Assembly: GCA_964387025.1 (NCBI GenBank)
Contig: CAYLUZ010000001.1
Span: 558,001 to 622,000 of the forward strand
DNA: 64,000 bases
Origin: PNON01 sp964387025
Lineage (GTDB): Bacteria > Chloroflexota > Anaerolineae > Anaerolineales > Anaerolineaceae
Direction: 5' to 3'
The position numbers and the translations under genes were made by a program. Shown one piece after another: positions 53,266 through 62,138 of the stretch (positions are counted from its first letter, which is position 1; each line of letters opens with the position of its first letter). The notes under the pieces are model-generated. The model was given only the letters and a program-made list of their open reading frames with translations. It was not told the DNA's origin and made no database searches.

Positions 53266-54774
53266 ATGAACTCTGGGATGAATCCTCTGATTTTCTTATT
53301 ACTAATACCCCTGCTCGGAACTGCTGCTTTATGGCTCATTCCTTCTGATCGAAGGAGTGCGGTCCGCTGGACGGCGTTGATCACCAGCCTGGTTGCATTT
53401 GTGGTTTCGCTGTGGATGCTTGCACAATTTGAGTCCTCAGATCCGAACCTGCAGATGATTGCCAATTATGTCTGGCTGGAATTCGGGAAAGTCTCAGTGA
53501 ATTTCCACATTGGTGTGGATGGCCTGAGTATTTTGATGATCCTGTTGACCACATTCTTGACCCCGATTTCAATCCTATCCACCTGGACAGCAGTGCAGGA
53601 TAAAGTAAAAGGTTTCATGTCTTTCTTCCTTTTATTGGAGACCGGCATGCTGGGTGTATTCCTCGCCCAGGACATGATCCTCTTCTATGTATTCTGGGAA
53701 TTCACCCTGGTCCCGATGTACTTCCTGATCGGAATCTGGGGTGGAGAACGGCGTATCTATGCTGCTGTGAAATTCTTCCTATTCACCATGGCAGGGTCTG
53801 TCTTAATGCTGGCAGCCATGCTCTGGCTGGGTCTTAACCGGGGAACATTCTCTGTTCCTGACTTGATGAACATTACCGGATTGCCGGTCAATATTGCCTG
53901 GGCTCTATTCCTGGCTTTCACGTTAGCATTTGCCATCAAAGTACCCATGTTCCCGCTGCATACCTGGCTTCCAGATGCCCACGTTGAAGCCCCAACTGCT
54001 GGGTCTGTCATCCTTGCCGGTGTCCTTCTAAAAATGGGAGCTTATGGTTTTCTGCGCTTCAATCTTCCGATCTTTCCTGAGATTTCTGTGAAAGCTGCTC
54101 CCTGGATAGCCATGCTGGCTGTGATCGGTATCATCTATGGAGCAGCCACAGCGTATGCGCAGAAAGACGCCAAAAAGCTGGTGGCATACTCATCGGTCAG
54201 CCACCTCGGTTTTGTCATGCTGGGTATTTTCGCACTCAATTCGCAGGGATTGCAGGGTGGAATATTGCAGATGGTCAACCACGGCCTCAGCACAGGCGCG
54301 TTATTCCTGATCGTGGGTATGATCTACGAACGCAGGCATACGCGCTTGATGGATGATTTTGGCGGGTTATGGAAGGTTATGCCGGTCTTTGGAACGCTTT
54401 CACTGATCATAGTGCTCTCTTCCGTCGGGCTGCCTGGCTTAAATGGTTTCATCGGCGAATTTACAATCCTTGTCGGATCTTACACAAGTACAGCCATCAA
54501 TAATACCTTCACCACCATTATGGCTGCCATCGGAGTCATCCTGGCAGCAGTCTATTTGCTACACATGTTCCAAAAAATCTACCTTGGTCCTGTTACGCAC
54601 GAAGAAAATAAAGGATTGAAAGACCTGAATACCAGGGAAATAGCCACACTGGCTCCAATTCTGCTGCTGATCCTTTGGATCGGTATTTATCCAAAACCAT
54701 TCTTTATGCTCATTGCCCCGGCAGTGGATAAATTGGTGGCATTAATCCAACCTGCTCTTGCAGCCGTGAAATGA
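53266..54774 (+). CDS. nuoM: NADH-quinone oxidoreductase subunit M
   Basis: 502 residues, about 14 helices. FYVFWEFTLVPMYFLIGIWGG carries the key glutamate, and KVPMFPLHTWLPDAHVEAPTAGSV and LVAYSSVSHLGFVMLGI are family signatures. Second antiporter-like proton channel of the complex. Confidence 0.97.
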   Translation: MNSGMNPLIFLLLIPLLGTAALWLIPSDRRSAVRWTALITSLVAFVVSLWMLAQFESSDPNLQMIANYVWLEFGKVSVNFHIGVDGLSILMILLTTFLTPISILSTWTAVQDKVKGFMSFFLLLETGMLGVFLAQDMILFYVFWEFTLVPMYFLIGIWGGERRIYAAVKFFLFTMAGSVLMLAAMLWLGLNRGTFSVPDLMNITGLPVNIAWALFLAFTLAFAIKVPMFPLHTWLPDAHVEAPTAGSVILAGVLLKMGAYGFLRFNLPIFPEISVKAAPWIAMLAVIGIIYGAATAYAQKDAKKLVAYSSVSHLGFVMLGIFALNSQGLQGGILQMVNHGLSTGALFLIVGMIYERRHTRLMDDFGGLWKVMPVFGTLSLIIVLSSVGLPGLNGFIGEFTILVGSYTSTAINNTFTTIMAAIGVILAAVYLLHMFQKIYLGPVTHEENKGLKDLNTREIATLAPILLLILWIGIYPKPFFMLIAPAVDKLVALIQPALAAVK

Positions 54775-54784
54775 GGGAATGACC

Positions 54785-56242
54785 ATGACGGGAATAGATC
54801 TTAAGTCATTTTTATCTTTACTTCCTCATACAGTGCTGCTGGTTTGGGCTTCCCTGCTCTTACTGGTGGACCTGTTCATACCAAAGAATAAAAAAGCTTG
54901 GACAGCTTTACTTGCTGCTACTGGCCTTGTCATTTCACTGATCGTGGTTCTGCTCGAATGGGGACATCCTTCACTGACATACAATGATATGGCGGTTGTC
55001 GATAATTTTGCGGTTTATTTGAATGTTTTATTTGCCGTGAGTGGTCTGGTCGCCATTGCCATCGCCTACGATTACTTGAACCGGATGGCAATTCAGCGTG
55101 GTGAATACTACTCGCTGCTGATGTTTTCAGTGAGTGGGATGATGATGATGGCTTCAGCCGCCGACCTCATCATGTTCTTCCTGGCATTGGAACTATTATC
55201 CATCCCGCTATATATTCTCTCCGGTTTTGCCGTCCCCAGATCAGAATCGGAAGAATCAGCCCTGAAATACTTCATCCTGGGTGCGTTTTCATCTGGTTTT
55301 GTGCTATATGGAACAGCTTTGATCTATGGCGGTACGCACTTTACCGCATTAAAGGAAATTATTTCAGCGATCAAAATTGGTCAGGTGGATATGGGTCTGG
55401 TAACGATCGGAGCCGGATTGCTACTGGTTGGTTTCAGCTTTAAGGTGGCAGTCGTACCATTCCACATGTGGACGCCGGATGTGTACCAGGGAGCACCTTC
55501 CCCGGTTACAGCCTTTATGTCGATCGGGGCGAAGGCAGCCGGGTTTGTTGCACTTATCCGGGTATTCACGATAGCTTTCCCTGCACTATCACCTGTCATG
55601 GCACCGTTGTTTGCAGTTCTGTCAGCGCTCACGATGATCGTGGGAAACATTGCAGCAGTCTCCCAAAGTAATATTAAACGCATGCTGGCATATTCCAGCA
55701 TCGCTCATGCTGGTTACATCCTCATGGCGCTGGTTCCGTACGGAAATATAAAGACCGCGGCCAATTCAACTGCTTCAGCCATTCTCTATCTGGTTGTTTA
55801 TGGGATGACATCCCTGGGGGCATGGGCGGTGATATCTGCCGTCGAAAAAGCAGATGGGCAGGGACTGGGAATTCGGGATTATAGCGGGTTGGGAAAACGA
55901 CATCCATGGCTAGCGGCTGCCATGACAGTATTCATGCTTTCGTTTACCGGTGTTCCACCCTTGATCGGCTTCTGGGGAAAATTCTTCCTCTTCCGAACGG
56001 CAATTGAAGGCGGCTATATTGTACTGGCTGTCATCGGTCTACTGACATCAATTGTGTCTGCCTGGTACTACCTGCGTGTTGTTGTCATGATGTATATGCG
56101 CGATGGAGAAGTATCCTCCAGCCGCGATTTCTGGGTGAACCTGGCTGCAATTACCATGGCAGTTCTCGTTATCCTGGCGGGATTGATCCCCACCGGATTG
56201 TTCAACCTGGCATTGCAAGCGATTGCCAACGGAATTGTCTAA
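54785..56242 (+). CDS. nuoN: NADH-quinone oxidoreductase subunit N
   Basis: 485 residues from ATG 54785, preferred because GAGGG lies at proper distance; the ATG at 54779 is too close to it. About 14 helices. FFLALELLSIPLYILSGF, FKVAVVPFHMWTPDVYQGAP and MLAYSSIAHAGYILMAL are typical. Third antiporter-like subunit and last gene of the operon. Confidence 0.96.
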   Translation: MTGIDLKSFLSLLPHTVLLVWASLLLLVDLFIPKNKKAWTALLAATGLVISLIVVLLEWGHPSLTYNDMAVVDNFAVYLNVLFAVSGLVAIAIAYDYLNRMAIQRGEYYSLLMFSVSGMMMMASAADLIMFFLALELLSIPLYILSGFAVPRSESEESALKYFILGAFSSGFVLYGTALIYGGTHFTALKEIISAIKIGQVDMGLVTIGAGLLLVGFSFKVAVVPFHMWTPDVYQGAPSPVTAFMSIGAKAAGFVALIRVFTIAFPALSPVMAPLFAVLSALTMIVGNIAAVSQSNIKRMLAYSSIAHAGYILMALVPYGNIKTAANSTASAILYLVVYGMTSLGAWAVISAVEKADGQGLGIRDYSGLGKRHPWLAAAMTVFMLSFTGVPPLIGFWGKFFLFRTAIEGGYIVLAVIGLLTSIVSAWYYLRVVVMMYMRDGEVSSSRDFWVNLAAITMAVLVILAGLIPTGLFNLALQAIANGIV

Positions 56243-56265
56243 ACTACAATTTTTGGACCTACAAA

Positions 56266-56339
56266 AAGACCCCGAATGAACTGCACCCCAAAAGTTGGAC
56301 ACAAACCAACCAGAGGAGGTGCACTACACGAAGGGTCTT
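56266..56339. terminator. Bidirectional terminator after nuoN, interrupted by a small insertion
   Basis: AAGACCC (56266-56272) and GGGTCTT (56333-56339) are flanked by A-rich sequence on the left and T-rich sequence on the right. Without the 52-bp insert and one copy of CGAA they would form a perfect stem with a CGAA tetraloop. It sits between convergent nuoN and the C39-like gene. Confidence 0.7.
56277..56328. mobile_element. 52-bp miniature element with IS3-like ends
   Basis: The ends TGAACTGCACCCCA and (reverse complement of the right end) TGTAGTGCACCTCC match at 10 of 14 positions and begin with TG, as in IS3-family elements. CGAA is repeated directly on both sides (56273-56276, 56329-56332), like a 4-bp target duplication. 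No coding capacity. Either a MITE or an IS reduced to its two ends. Confidence 0.6.
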
Positions 56340-56347
56340 ATATTTTA

Positions 56348-57652
56348 TTAGTATCCCATTTCTTTCAGAAGTTGTGTGGCTGGCTCAAAACCCGCATGGA
56401 ATTTCAAGGCTTGCTTTGCGTCTTTATAGGCTCCCGCCGTGTCACCCAGTGCTAGTTCCGCCCGGGCACGCCAGTAAAAACTCTCTTCAGCGGTTGCTTC
56501 GATCATGGTATCCAGGGTGACAGTGGCCAGGTTGATCACGTTCCAGTAGCGGCCGGTGTAATAATATGCTTTATATGGTCCAGTCTGATACCACAATGCC
56601 CGGTATGGGCGGTCGGCTTCGGGGATGTCACTCTCGTAATACAGAAATGCTTCATCATAGATCAGCGCAGCACCACCGTAATCCTGCAGTTCGACCAGGT
56701 TGGTTCCCCGGTTATACAGGGCAAAGAATTTGTCCATGCCGCTCAACCCCATCACTTCGTTTGATGCTTTCAGCGCAGCATATTCGAAATTTGTTTTTTC
56801 ATCAGCTTGCGGACCCAGGATGCGCATGACATCTGTTTCCTTTTCGGCTGGATAAATGACCATGTAAACGTAGTTGAAAGCCCGCCAATCCGTCTCCAGA
56901 GTCTCATATGGGTATTCCTGATCAGGTCCGGCCAGTGAATCCTGAGCTACAAGGAACTTCCCGGCATCATCATAGCCGTTGAATACCATGTAATGTCCCA
57001 TCCAACCGGTGGAACCGGGACCGTATTCACCGTGGAGAACTTCGCCTTTTTCAACCAACACAGGGAAACCTGCGCCAATAAATGCCTTGATCATCTCCAG
57101 ATCACCACCGAAACGAATGACTGCTTTAAGATCTGTCTGACTATCGACATAGTCTTTCAATTCATAAGGCATCACATTTTTATCTTCACTGTACGGTTTT
57201 AACCAGGGACCGGTGGTAAGGCGGTCGCCTTTCCAGCCCCAATAGGACAACGCCATGGCCAGGTTGGCCGGTGCGCAGTAATTCCACATGTACCTCTGGG
57301 ACTGGAAGTTGATCCCATCCAGATTGACCTGTGCCGGCAGGGGGGTGGGTGTAATGGTTGGAGTTGCACTGGGTTGTGGGCTCAGTGCGATGGTGGGTTG
57401 AGGGGTCTGGGTGACAATAGGTGTCAACGCCATCAGGGTTTGCTGGACGATCTTATCCACCTGGGATTGTTGATTTTCAGGAATAAACACGGCTTTTTGT
57501 GGTGGATCAACCAGATACTTGATTTGCGTTCGAAGACCATCCCAACGATATAAGATGCTGTTGCGGATAGAGGGAGACAGCGCAAGTACCAAAAAAATGA
57601 GTAAAAGTGTGCAGCCTGCTATCAGCCCGAGCCACTTGAACTTTATTAACAT
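56348..57652 (-). CDS. Membrane-anchored C39-like cysteine peptidase with TPR-like tail
   Basis: 434 residues. One N-terminal helix (about 8-28), a linker and a Thr/Pro-rich segment (about 78-106) precede a papain-like C39 domain. The catalytic Cys is C126 in NYCAPANLAMALSYWG and the His is H220 in GWMGHYMVFNGYD, with Asp/Asn in the following FLVAQDSL. The last 150 residues are helical repeats (TPR-like). Probably processes or cleaves something at the cell surface. A TATAAT (57664-57659) ends six bases before the ATG, with no ribosome binding site. Divergent from pstS. Confidence 0.82.
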   Translation of the reverse strand: MLIKFKWLGLIAGCTLLLIFLVLALSPSIRNSILYRWDGLRTQIKYLVDPPQKAVFIPENQQSQVDKIVQQTLMALTPIVTQTPQPTIALSPQPSATPTITPTPLPAQVNLDGINFQSQRYMWNYCAPANLAMALSYWGWKGDRLTTGPWLKPYSEDKNVMPYELKDYVDSQTDLKAVIRFGGDLEMIKAFIGAGFPVLVEKGEVLHGEYGPGSTGWMGHYMVFNGYDDAGKFLVAQDSLAGPDQEYPYETLETDWRAFNYVYMVIYPAEKETDVMRILGPQADEKTNFEYAALKASNEVMGLSGMDKFFALYNRGTNLVELQDYGGAALIYDEAFLYYESDIPEADRPYRALWYQTGPYKAYYYTGRYWNVINLATVTLDTMIEATAEESFYWRARAELALGDTAGAYKDAKQALKFHAGFEPATQLLKEMGY

Positions 57653-57658
57653 AGTCCG

Positions 57659-57664
57659 ATTATA
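57659..57664 (-). promoter_or_regulatory. Candidate -10 box for a leaderless transcript
   Basis: TATAAT on the minus strand, six bases before the ATG of the C39-like gene. Confidence 0.4.
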
Positions 57665-57736
57665 TCACCTGGAAATTTTGGCTTCAGATGATAAGATAAC
57701 AATGTTAAATTATTTCATTCAGTTACTCTTATCGTT

Positions 57737-57742
57737 TATAAT
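57737..57742 (+). promoter_or_regulatory. Candidate -10 box for leaderless pstSCAB transcript
   Basis: TATAAT ends eight bases before the pstS ATG and no ribosome binding site is seen. No Pho-box-like direct repeats were recognised in the 98-base divergent region. Confidence 0.4.
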
Positions 57743-57750
57743 TCAAACAA

Positions 57751-58662
57751 ATGTCAAATTTTCGTGGAACGACTACTTTTTTTCTAGCTTTATTCCTTCT
57801 CGGCAGTTGCTCCAATTCCAACTCTCCTTCGAGCTCAACTACTCAACCCGGCGCTGTTGTCAGTATTGAGAACAAAGGATCCGACACCATGGTCAACCTA
57901 GCGCTGGCATGGGCAGAAGCATATCAACAAATAAAACCGGATGTGAGGATATCCGTCACCGGGGGCGGAAGCGGCACAGGAATAGCGGCATTATTGAATG
58001 GTACCGTTTCAATTGCCAACGCGTCCAGAGCGATCAAATCCGAAGAAATCGATACAGCTAAAAAGAACGAGGTCGACCCGGTGGAGTTCGTGGTCGCTCG
58101 CGATGCGATCGCAGTGATCGTCCATCCAAATAACCCTGTCAACCAACTTACATTGCGGCAGATCAGCGACATTTATAGCGGAAATATTAATAACTGGAGC
58201 GAGGTTGGAGGGGAAGACCGTCCCATCGTAAGGCTTTCACGTGAAACCAATTCGGGAACGCATGTGTATTTTCTTGAAACCGTTTTACGTTTAGGCAGCA
58301 AAGACAATAAAACCCTGTTCAGTATGGATACATTGCTCCTGCCGTCTTCTGAAGGTATCACAGCCGAGGTCAGCGATAACCCGAACGCTATTGGGTATGA
58401 TGGCCTTGGTTATATCGTACCTGAAGTTAAAATGCTGGCAGTGGCTAAAGAAGCAGCCAGTGGTTATATAATTCCATCAGCAGAAACAGTCAATGACGGC
58501 ACATACCCCATTTCGCGAGACCTGTATATGTATACCAATGGTCAGCCAATCAATGAGATCAAGGTGTATCTCGACTGGATCATTTCGCCGGTTGCCCAGG
58601 AAATTGTGACTAAGCTTGGATTTGTTCCCGTTAAAAGCACCTCCGCAGGAAGTACTCAATGA
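57751..58662 (+). CDS. pstS: Phosphate ABC transporter substrate-binding lipoprotein
   Basis: 303 residues. The signal ends in the lipobox LGSC (C20). The PstS-like periplasmic-binding fold has GSDTMVNLALAWAEAYQ, VTGGGSGTGIAALLNG (phosphate loop), and SRETNSGTHVYF. Binds inorganic phosphate outside the membrane and delivers it to PstCA. First of four co-directional, overlapping genes. Confidence 0.93.
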   Translation: MSNFRGTTTFFLALFLLGSCSNSNSPSSSTTQPGAVVSIENKGSDTMVNLALAWAEAYQQIKPDVRISVTGGGSGTGIAALLNGTVSIANASRAIKSEEIDTAKKNEVDPVEFVVARDAIAVIVHPNNPVNQLTLRQISDIYSGNINNWSEVGGEDRPIVRLSRETNSGTHVYFLETVLRLGSKDNKTLFSMDTLLLPSSEGITAEVSDNPNAIGYDGLGYIVPEVKMLAVAKEAASGYIIPSAETVNDGTYPISRDLYMYTNGQPINEIKVYLDWIISPVAQEIVTKLGFVPVKSTSAGSTQ

Positions 58663-59555
58663 AAGATCAGACGCCCTTATCTGAAAGGATTATCACACGC
58701 GGAATTCAAATTACGGGATATTCGTCTGTCCTCTTTGTGGTTCTAATTCTATATTTTCTCATCAGCGAAGGTGCACCAGCACTTATTGAAGCGCCATTGA
58801 AAAGCCTGGCTGGCATTCGCTGGTATCCGATCGAAAATTACTTCGGGATCATTCCACTTATTCTCGGTTCCCTGGTTGTAACCATTGGTGCAGCAGTGAT
58901 AGCCATCCCATTTGGAGTCGGGACGGCCATTTTCATTTCTGAAGTGGCACCGCAGTGGTTAAAGGAAATCCTTAAACCTCTGGTCGAAATTCTGGCCGGG
59001 TTCCCATCAGTCATGTTAGGATTTTTAGGAATTCTGGTTGTTTCTCCATCTCTTCGTAGGTTGTTTGATCTCCCCACCGGATTAACGGCTTTGGCTGGTT
59101 CACTTCTTCTGGCGGGGATCGCCATCCCAACCATAGTGTCGATCTCTGAAGACGCTTTGAATACTGTTCCAAAGTCATACCGGGAGGCAAGTTGGGCAAT
59201 TGGTGCCACCCAATGGCAAACCATTTGGGGCGTAACTCTTCCGGCAGCCAGATCGGGTGTCTTGACCGCGGTCATCCTCGGAATTGGACGGTCGATTGGT
59301 GAGACAATGACGGTCATGATGGTCACCGGGAATGCACCGGTTTTACCTATTCACTTGAACTCATTCATATCACCCATCCGTACCATGACTGCGACCATTG
59401 CCTCTGAAATGGGAGAAGTTGCTACCGGCAGTACCCATTATCATGTCCTGTTCCTGATCGGGATCATTCTTTTCCTGATCTCCCTGATCGTCAATGTGAC
59501 TGCATCCGCAATTGTTTTCCGCCAACCCAAACGAGCCGAACGGATCTTGTCTTAG
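58659..59555 (+). CDS. pstC: Phosphate ABC transporter permease PstC
   Basis: 298 residues, six membrane helices. The EAA-type loop that contacts PstB is YREASWAIGATQWQTIWGVTLPAA and it is followed by GIGRSIGETMTVMMVTGN. Overlaps pstS by four bases (ATGA). Confidence 0.94.
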   Translation: MKDQTPLSERIITRGIQITGYSSVLFVVLILYFLISEGAPALIEAPLKSLAGIRWYPIENYFGIIPLILGSLVVTIGAAVIAIPFGVGTAIFISEVAPQWLKEILKPLVEILAGFPSVMLGFLGILVVSPSLRRLFDLPTGLTALAGSLLLAGIAIPTIVSISEDALNTVPKSYREASWAIGATQWQTIWGVTLPAARSGVLTAVILGIGRSIGETMTVMMVTGNAPVLPIHLNSFISPIRTMTATIASEMGEVATGSTHYHVLFLIGIILFLISLIVNVTASAIVFRQPKRAERILS

Positions 59556-59561
59556 GAAAAA

Positions 59562-60431
59562 ATGATCGAAAAAGGCACTTCACCACAGATCAAACGGATC
59601 ACCCAAAATTTCGGGTTTGGATTGCTTGGCTTGATGTCATCCATGACAGTTGTTCCTATTCTGATTGTTGTCATATATATCATTCAGAAAGGCGCCCCGG
59701 CAATTTCGATGGAATTCTTAACCGGATTTCCTTCTGATGGAATGCGGGCTGGCGGTATCCTGCCCGCCATTATCGGTACCTTATACCTGACCTTCGGCAC
59801 AGCAATATTTTCTGTACCTCTGGGTATCGGGGCGGCGATCTATCTATCCGAGTATGCACCGGATAATCGCTGGACCCGTGTCATACGTATCGCAATTACC
59901 AACCTGGCGGGTATTCCGTCGGTTGTGTATGGATTATTTGGTCTGGGGATATTCGTTATCTTTCTTAAATTTGGCACAAGCATCCTGGCTGCCAGTTTAA
60001 CCCTTTCTATTATGACCCTGCCGGTAATCATAAGTACCAGTGAAGAAGCAATAAAAGCCGTGCCTAATAGTTTTCGAGTAGTAAGCACTTCCCTTGGAGC
60101 GACACGCTGGCAGACCATCCGAAGGATCGTGCTTCCTCAATCACTGCCAGGCATCCTGACTGGTGTCATCCTTGGTCTGGAACGGGCTGCGGGCGAAACC
60201 GCCCCGATCCTCTTCACCGGTGCTGCTTTCTTTCTTCCAAGACTACCCAATTCACCGATGGATGCGACCATGGCTTTGCCATATCACCTTTTTGTCATTT
60301 CCACCCAGGTGCCCGGAATGCCGATAAAGATCCAATATGGGACCGCACTGGTTTTATTGTTCTTTGTTCTGATCATGAATATCATTGCTTCAGTCATTCG
60401 CTCCAGGGCGAGGGCCAAACGGATGTGGTAG
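59562..60431 (+). CDS. pstA: Phosphate ABC transporter permease PstA
   Basis: 289 residues, six membrane helices. EAA-type loop SFRVVSTSLGATRWQTIRR followed by GLERAAGETAPILFTGAAFF. Pairs with PstC to form the channel. Confidence 0.94.
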   Translation: MIEKGTSPQIKRITQNFGFGLLGLMSSMTVVPILIVVIYIIQKGAPAISMEFLTGFPSDGMRAGGILPAIIGTLYLTFGTAIFSVPLGIGAAIYLSEYAPDNRWTRVIRIAITNLAGIPSVVYGLFGLGIFVIFLKFGTSILAASLTLSIMTLPVIISTSEEAIKAVPNSFRVVSTSLGATRWQTIRRIVLPQSLPGILTGVILGLERAAGETAPILFTGAAFFLPRLPNSPMDATMALPYHLFVISTQVPGMPIKIQYGTALVLLFFVLIMNIIASVIRSRARAKRMW

Positions 60432-60433
60432 GT

Positions 60434-61189
60434 ATGAATATCATCGTAGTGGATCATTTCTCCTTGAGCTATTCAGATGGTACCGAGAGCTTAAAGAATA
60501 TCACGCTGTCCATACCAGACAATAAGATCACAGTGATGCTTGGCCCGGCCGGTGGTGGAAAGTCCACCCTGATGCGGGCGATGAATCGCTTGAATGACCT
60601 GGCTGATGTAACTTTTGTGAGTGGAAAGATCACTGTGGACGGCTTGGATGTCATGGACCCCAGGACCAACGTGGTAGAGTTACGCCGCAAGGTCGGCATG
60701 GTTTTCGCCCGCCCGGTACCGCTACCCCTGTCCATTCGCCAGAACATCACCTATGGGCTGGAGGTAGCAGGCGTGCAGGATAAGAAAAAACTGGATGAAG
60801 TGGTCGAGCAAACCCTGCGGGATGCAGTTTTATGGGATGAAGTTAAGGACCGACTAGATGATCCAGGTGTGGCAATATCCGGTGGGCAGCAACAGCGTTT
60901 ATGCCTGGCTCGGGTGCTGGCATTGGATCCCAAAGTGATCTTATTAGATGAACCCACCAGTGGGCTGGATCCCATTTCGACTGCAAAAATTGAGGATTCA
61001 TTACAGGAACTCAAGAAAAGATATACCATCATCCTAGCTCCGCACTCTGTCCAACAGGCTTCACGCACCGCTGATTTTGCTGCTTTCTTCCTTCAAGGTG
61101 AGTTGATCGAAACTGCACCCGATAAAGACCTCTTTACCCAGCCAAAAGATAAACGCACCCAGGATTACGTGGAAGGACGCTTCGGGTAA
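60434..61189 (+). CDS. pstB: Phosphate ABC transporter ATPase PstB (variant Q-loop)
   Basis: 251 residues from the ATG at 60434, two bases after the pstA stop; a GTG at 60425 is possible. Walker A is GPAGGGKST (37-45), signature ISGGQQQRLCLAR (148-160), Walker B VILLDEPTSGLDP. Unlike typical PstB, the Q-loop glutamine is replaced: MVFARPVPLPLS has Ala at 92 where MVFQ is expected. The other catalytic motifs are intact, so it may still be functional. No phoU follows. Confidence 0.9.
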   Translation: MNIIVVDHFSLSYSDGTESLKNITLSIPDNKITVMLGPAGGGKSTLMRAMNRLNDLADVTFVSGKITVDGLDVMDPRTNVVELRRKVGMVFARPVPLPLSIRQNITYGLEVAGVQDKKKLDEVVEQTLRDAVLWDEVKDRLDDPGVAISGGQQQRLCLARVLALDPKVILLDEPTSGLDPISTAKIEDSLQELKKRYTIILAPHSVQQASRTADFAAFFLQGELIETAPDKDLFTQPKDKRTQDYVEGRFG

Positions 61190-61258
61190 AAGCCAGGATA
61201 ACATGATTTTGGGATTCTTCCCAATATGAAACAATAATTCAAAAGACATGGGTTAAAA

Positions 61259-61696
61259 ATGAATAAACTGCCTGAAGATAAACTAATCATCATGAACGAG
61301 ATGCTTAGTAAGCCATTGATCGCCAGGCTGGCAACAGCGGATAAGAACAACCAACCGCATGTTGTGCCGGTGTGGTTTGGTTGGGATGGAGAGTGTCTTT
61401 GGATCAGCTCATTTTCCAATACCCGCAAGGTCAAAGATTTACTGCAGAATCCGAAGATCTCGGTGGCAATTGATGTGTCCGCAGAAGATGGAATAACGAA
61501 AGCTGTCATCCTAGAAGGACAGGCAGATTTGGTTATGGAGCCACGGAATTTTCTACGAAAGCAGTTCCAATGGATCTATACTCTGTACCTGGGTGAAGAG
61601 GGCGTAAAAGCAAAAGATCCGCAGGAATGGATCGAAGATTCGCAAAATCTGTTGATCAAACTTTCCCCGAAACAAGTTTATGTGTGGAACTGGTAA
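61259..61696 (+). CDS. Pyridoxamine-5'-phosphate-oxidase-like (split barrel) flavoprotein
   Basis: 145 residues of the PNPOx-like FMN/F420-binding split-barrel type: LSKPLIARLATADKNNQPHVVPVWFGW, then SFSNTRKVKDLLQNPKISVAID. Members reduce or oxidise small molecules; some use F420. It follows pstB by 69 bases and is probably independent. Confidence 0.82.
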   Translation: MNKLPEDKLIIMNEMLSKPLIARLATADKNNQPHVVPVWFGWDGECLWISSFSNTRKVKDLLQNPKISVAIDVSAEDGITKAVILEGQADLVMEPRNFLRKQFQWIYTLYLGEEGVKAKDPQEWIEDSQNLLIKLSPKQVYVWNW

Positions 61697-61717
61697 GGAT
61701 CCTTACAAATTTGTCGC

Positions 61718-61745
61718 TTGTAAAACTCATTTCCTCCCTTATAAT
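61718..61745 (+). promoter_or_regulatory. Promoter upstream of the small lipoprotein gene
   Basis: TTGTAA (61718-61723), 16-base spacer, TATAAT (61740-61745). The predicted start site falls on or next to the ATG at 61752. Confidence 0.6.
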
Positions 61746-61751
61746 AAAAAC

Positions 61752-61778
61752 ATGGAGCGTTTCCAATATAAGAAATGA
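61752..61778 (+). CDS. Possible 8-residue leader peptide
   Basis: ATG at 61752 opens MERFQYKK, ending in TGA at 61776-61778, seven bases before the lipoprotein ATG. Its first codon would coincide with the transcript start. The GAGG needed by the next gene lies across this stop. Its 5' half is one arm of the 14-bp inverted repeat described below. It could be chance. Confidence 0.3.
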   Translation: MERFQYKK

Positions 61779-61784
61779 GGTAAT

Positions 61785-62138
61785 ATGAAAACCTGGATCA
61801 TTGGTTTACTAACCCTTGTATTCCTGACCGGGTGTTCTCCAAAGCCGAAAGTCCCAGCAGACCTTGAAGCTTTCATCCAAAAAGAATACAAAAATCAGAT
61901 CGCACTCATCAGAACCCAGGAGAATGTGCCACTCAAGCTGGTTAGCGAACCCCAAACAAAGGATTTGACCGGTTGGTGTGTGGCATTCTCTGTTAAAGAT
62001 GAGAAGGGCGAACTGTGGAAATACGAAAGCCTTTTCATCAACCGCGGTTCCAAGTGGGAGGACGTCACCGACTATAACGACGGACTGGCCAAGTACTCAC
62101 TCGGATGGATTGGTGATAACAACTGGTGCCGATACTAA
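61785..62138 (+). CDS. Small lipoprotein of unknown function
   Basis: 117 residues. Signal peptide ending in LTGC (C17), then about 100 mature residues with SPKPKVPADLEAFIQKEYKNQ and a beta-rich region ending in a Trp/Tyr/Cys-rich tail (WIGDNNWCRY). Two Cys (in GWC and NWC) could pair. GAGG stands before the ATG. No family recognised. Confidence 0.65.
   Translation: MKTWIIGLLTLVFLTGCSPKPKVPADLEAFIQKEYKNQIALIRTQENVPLKLVSEPQTKDLTGWCVAFSVKDEKGELWKYESLFINRGSKWEDVTDYNDGLAKYSLGWIGDNNWCRY

Noticed and set aside
60434..61189. PstB considered a pseudogene because of the missing Q-loop Gln
   Set aside because: Frame, length, Walker motifs and signature are intact and the gene is properly placed in the operon.
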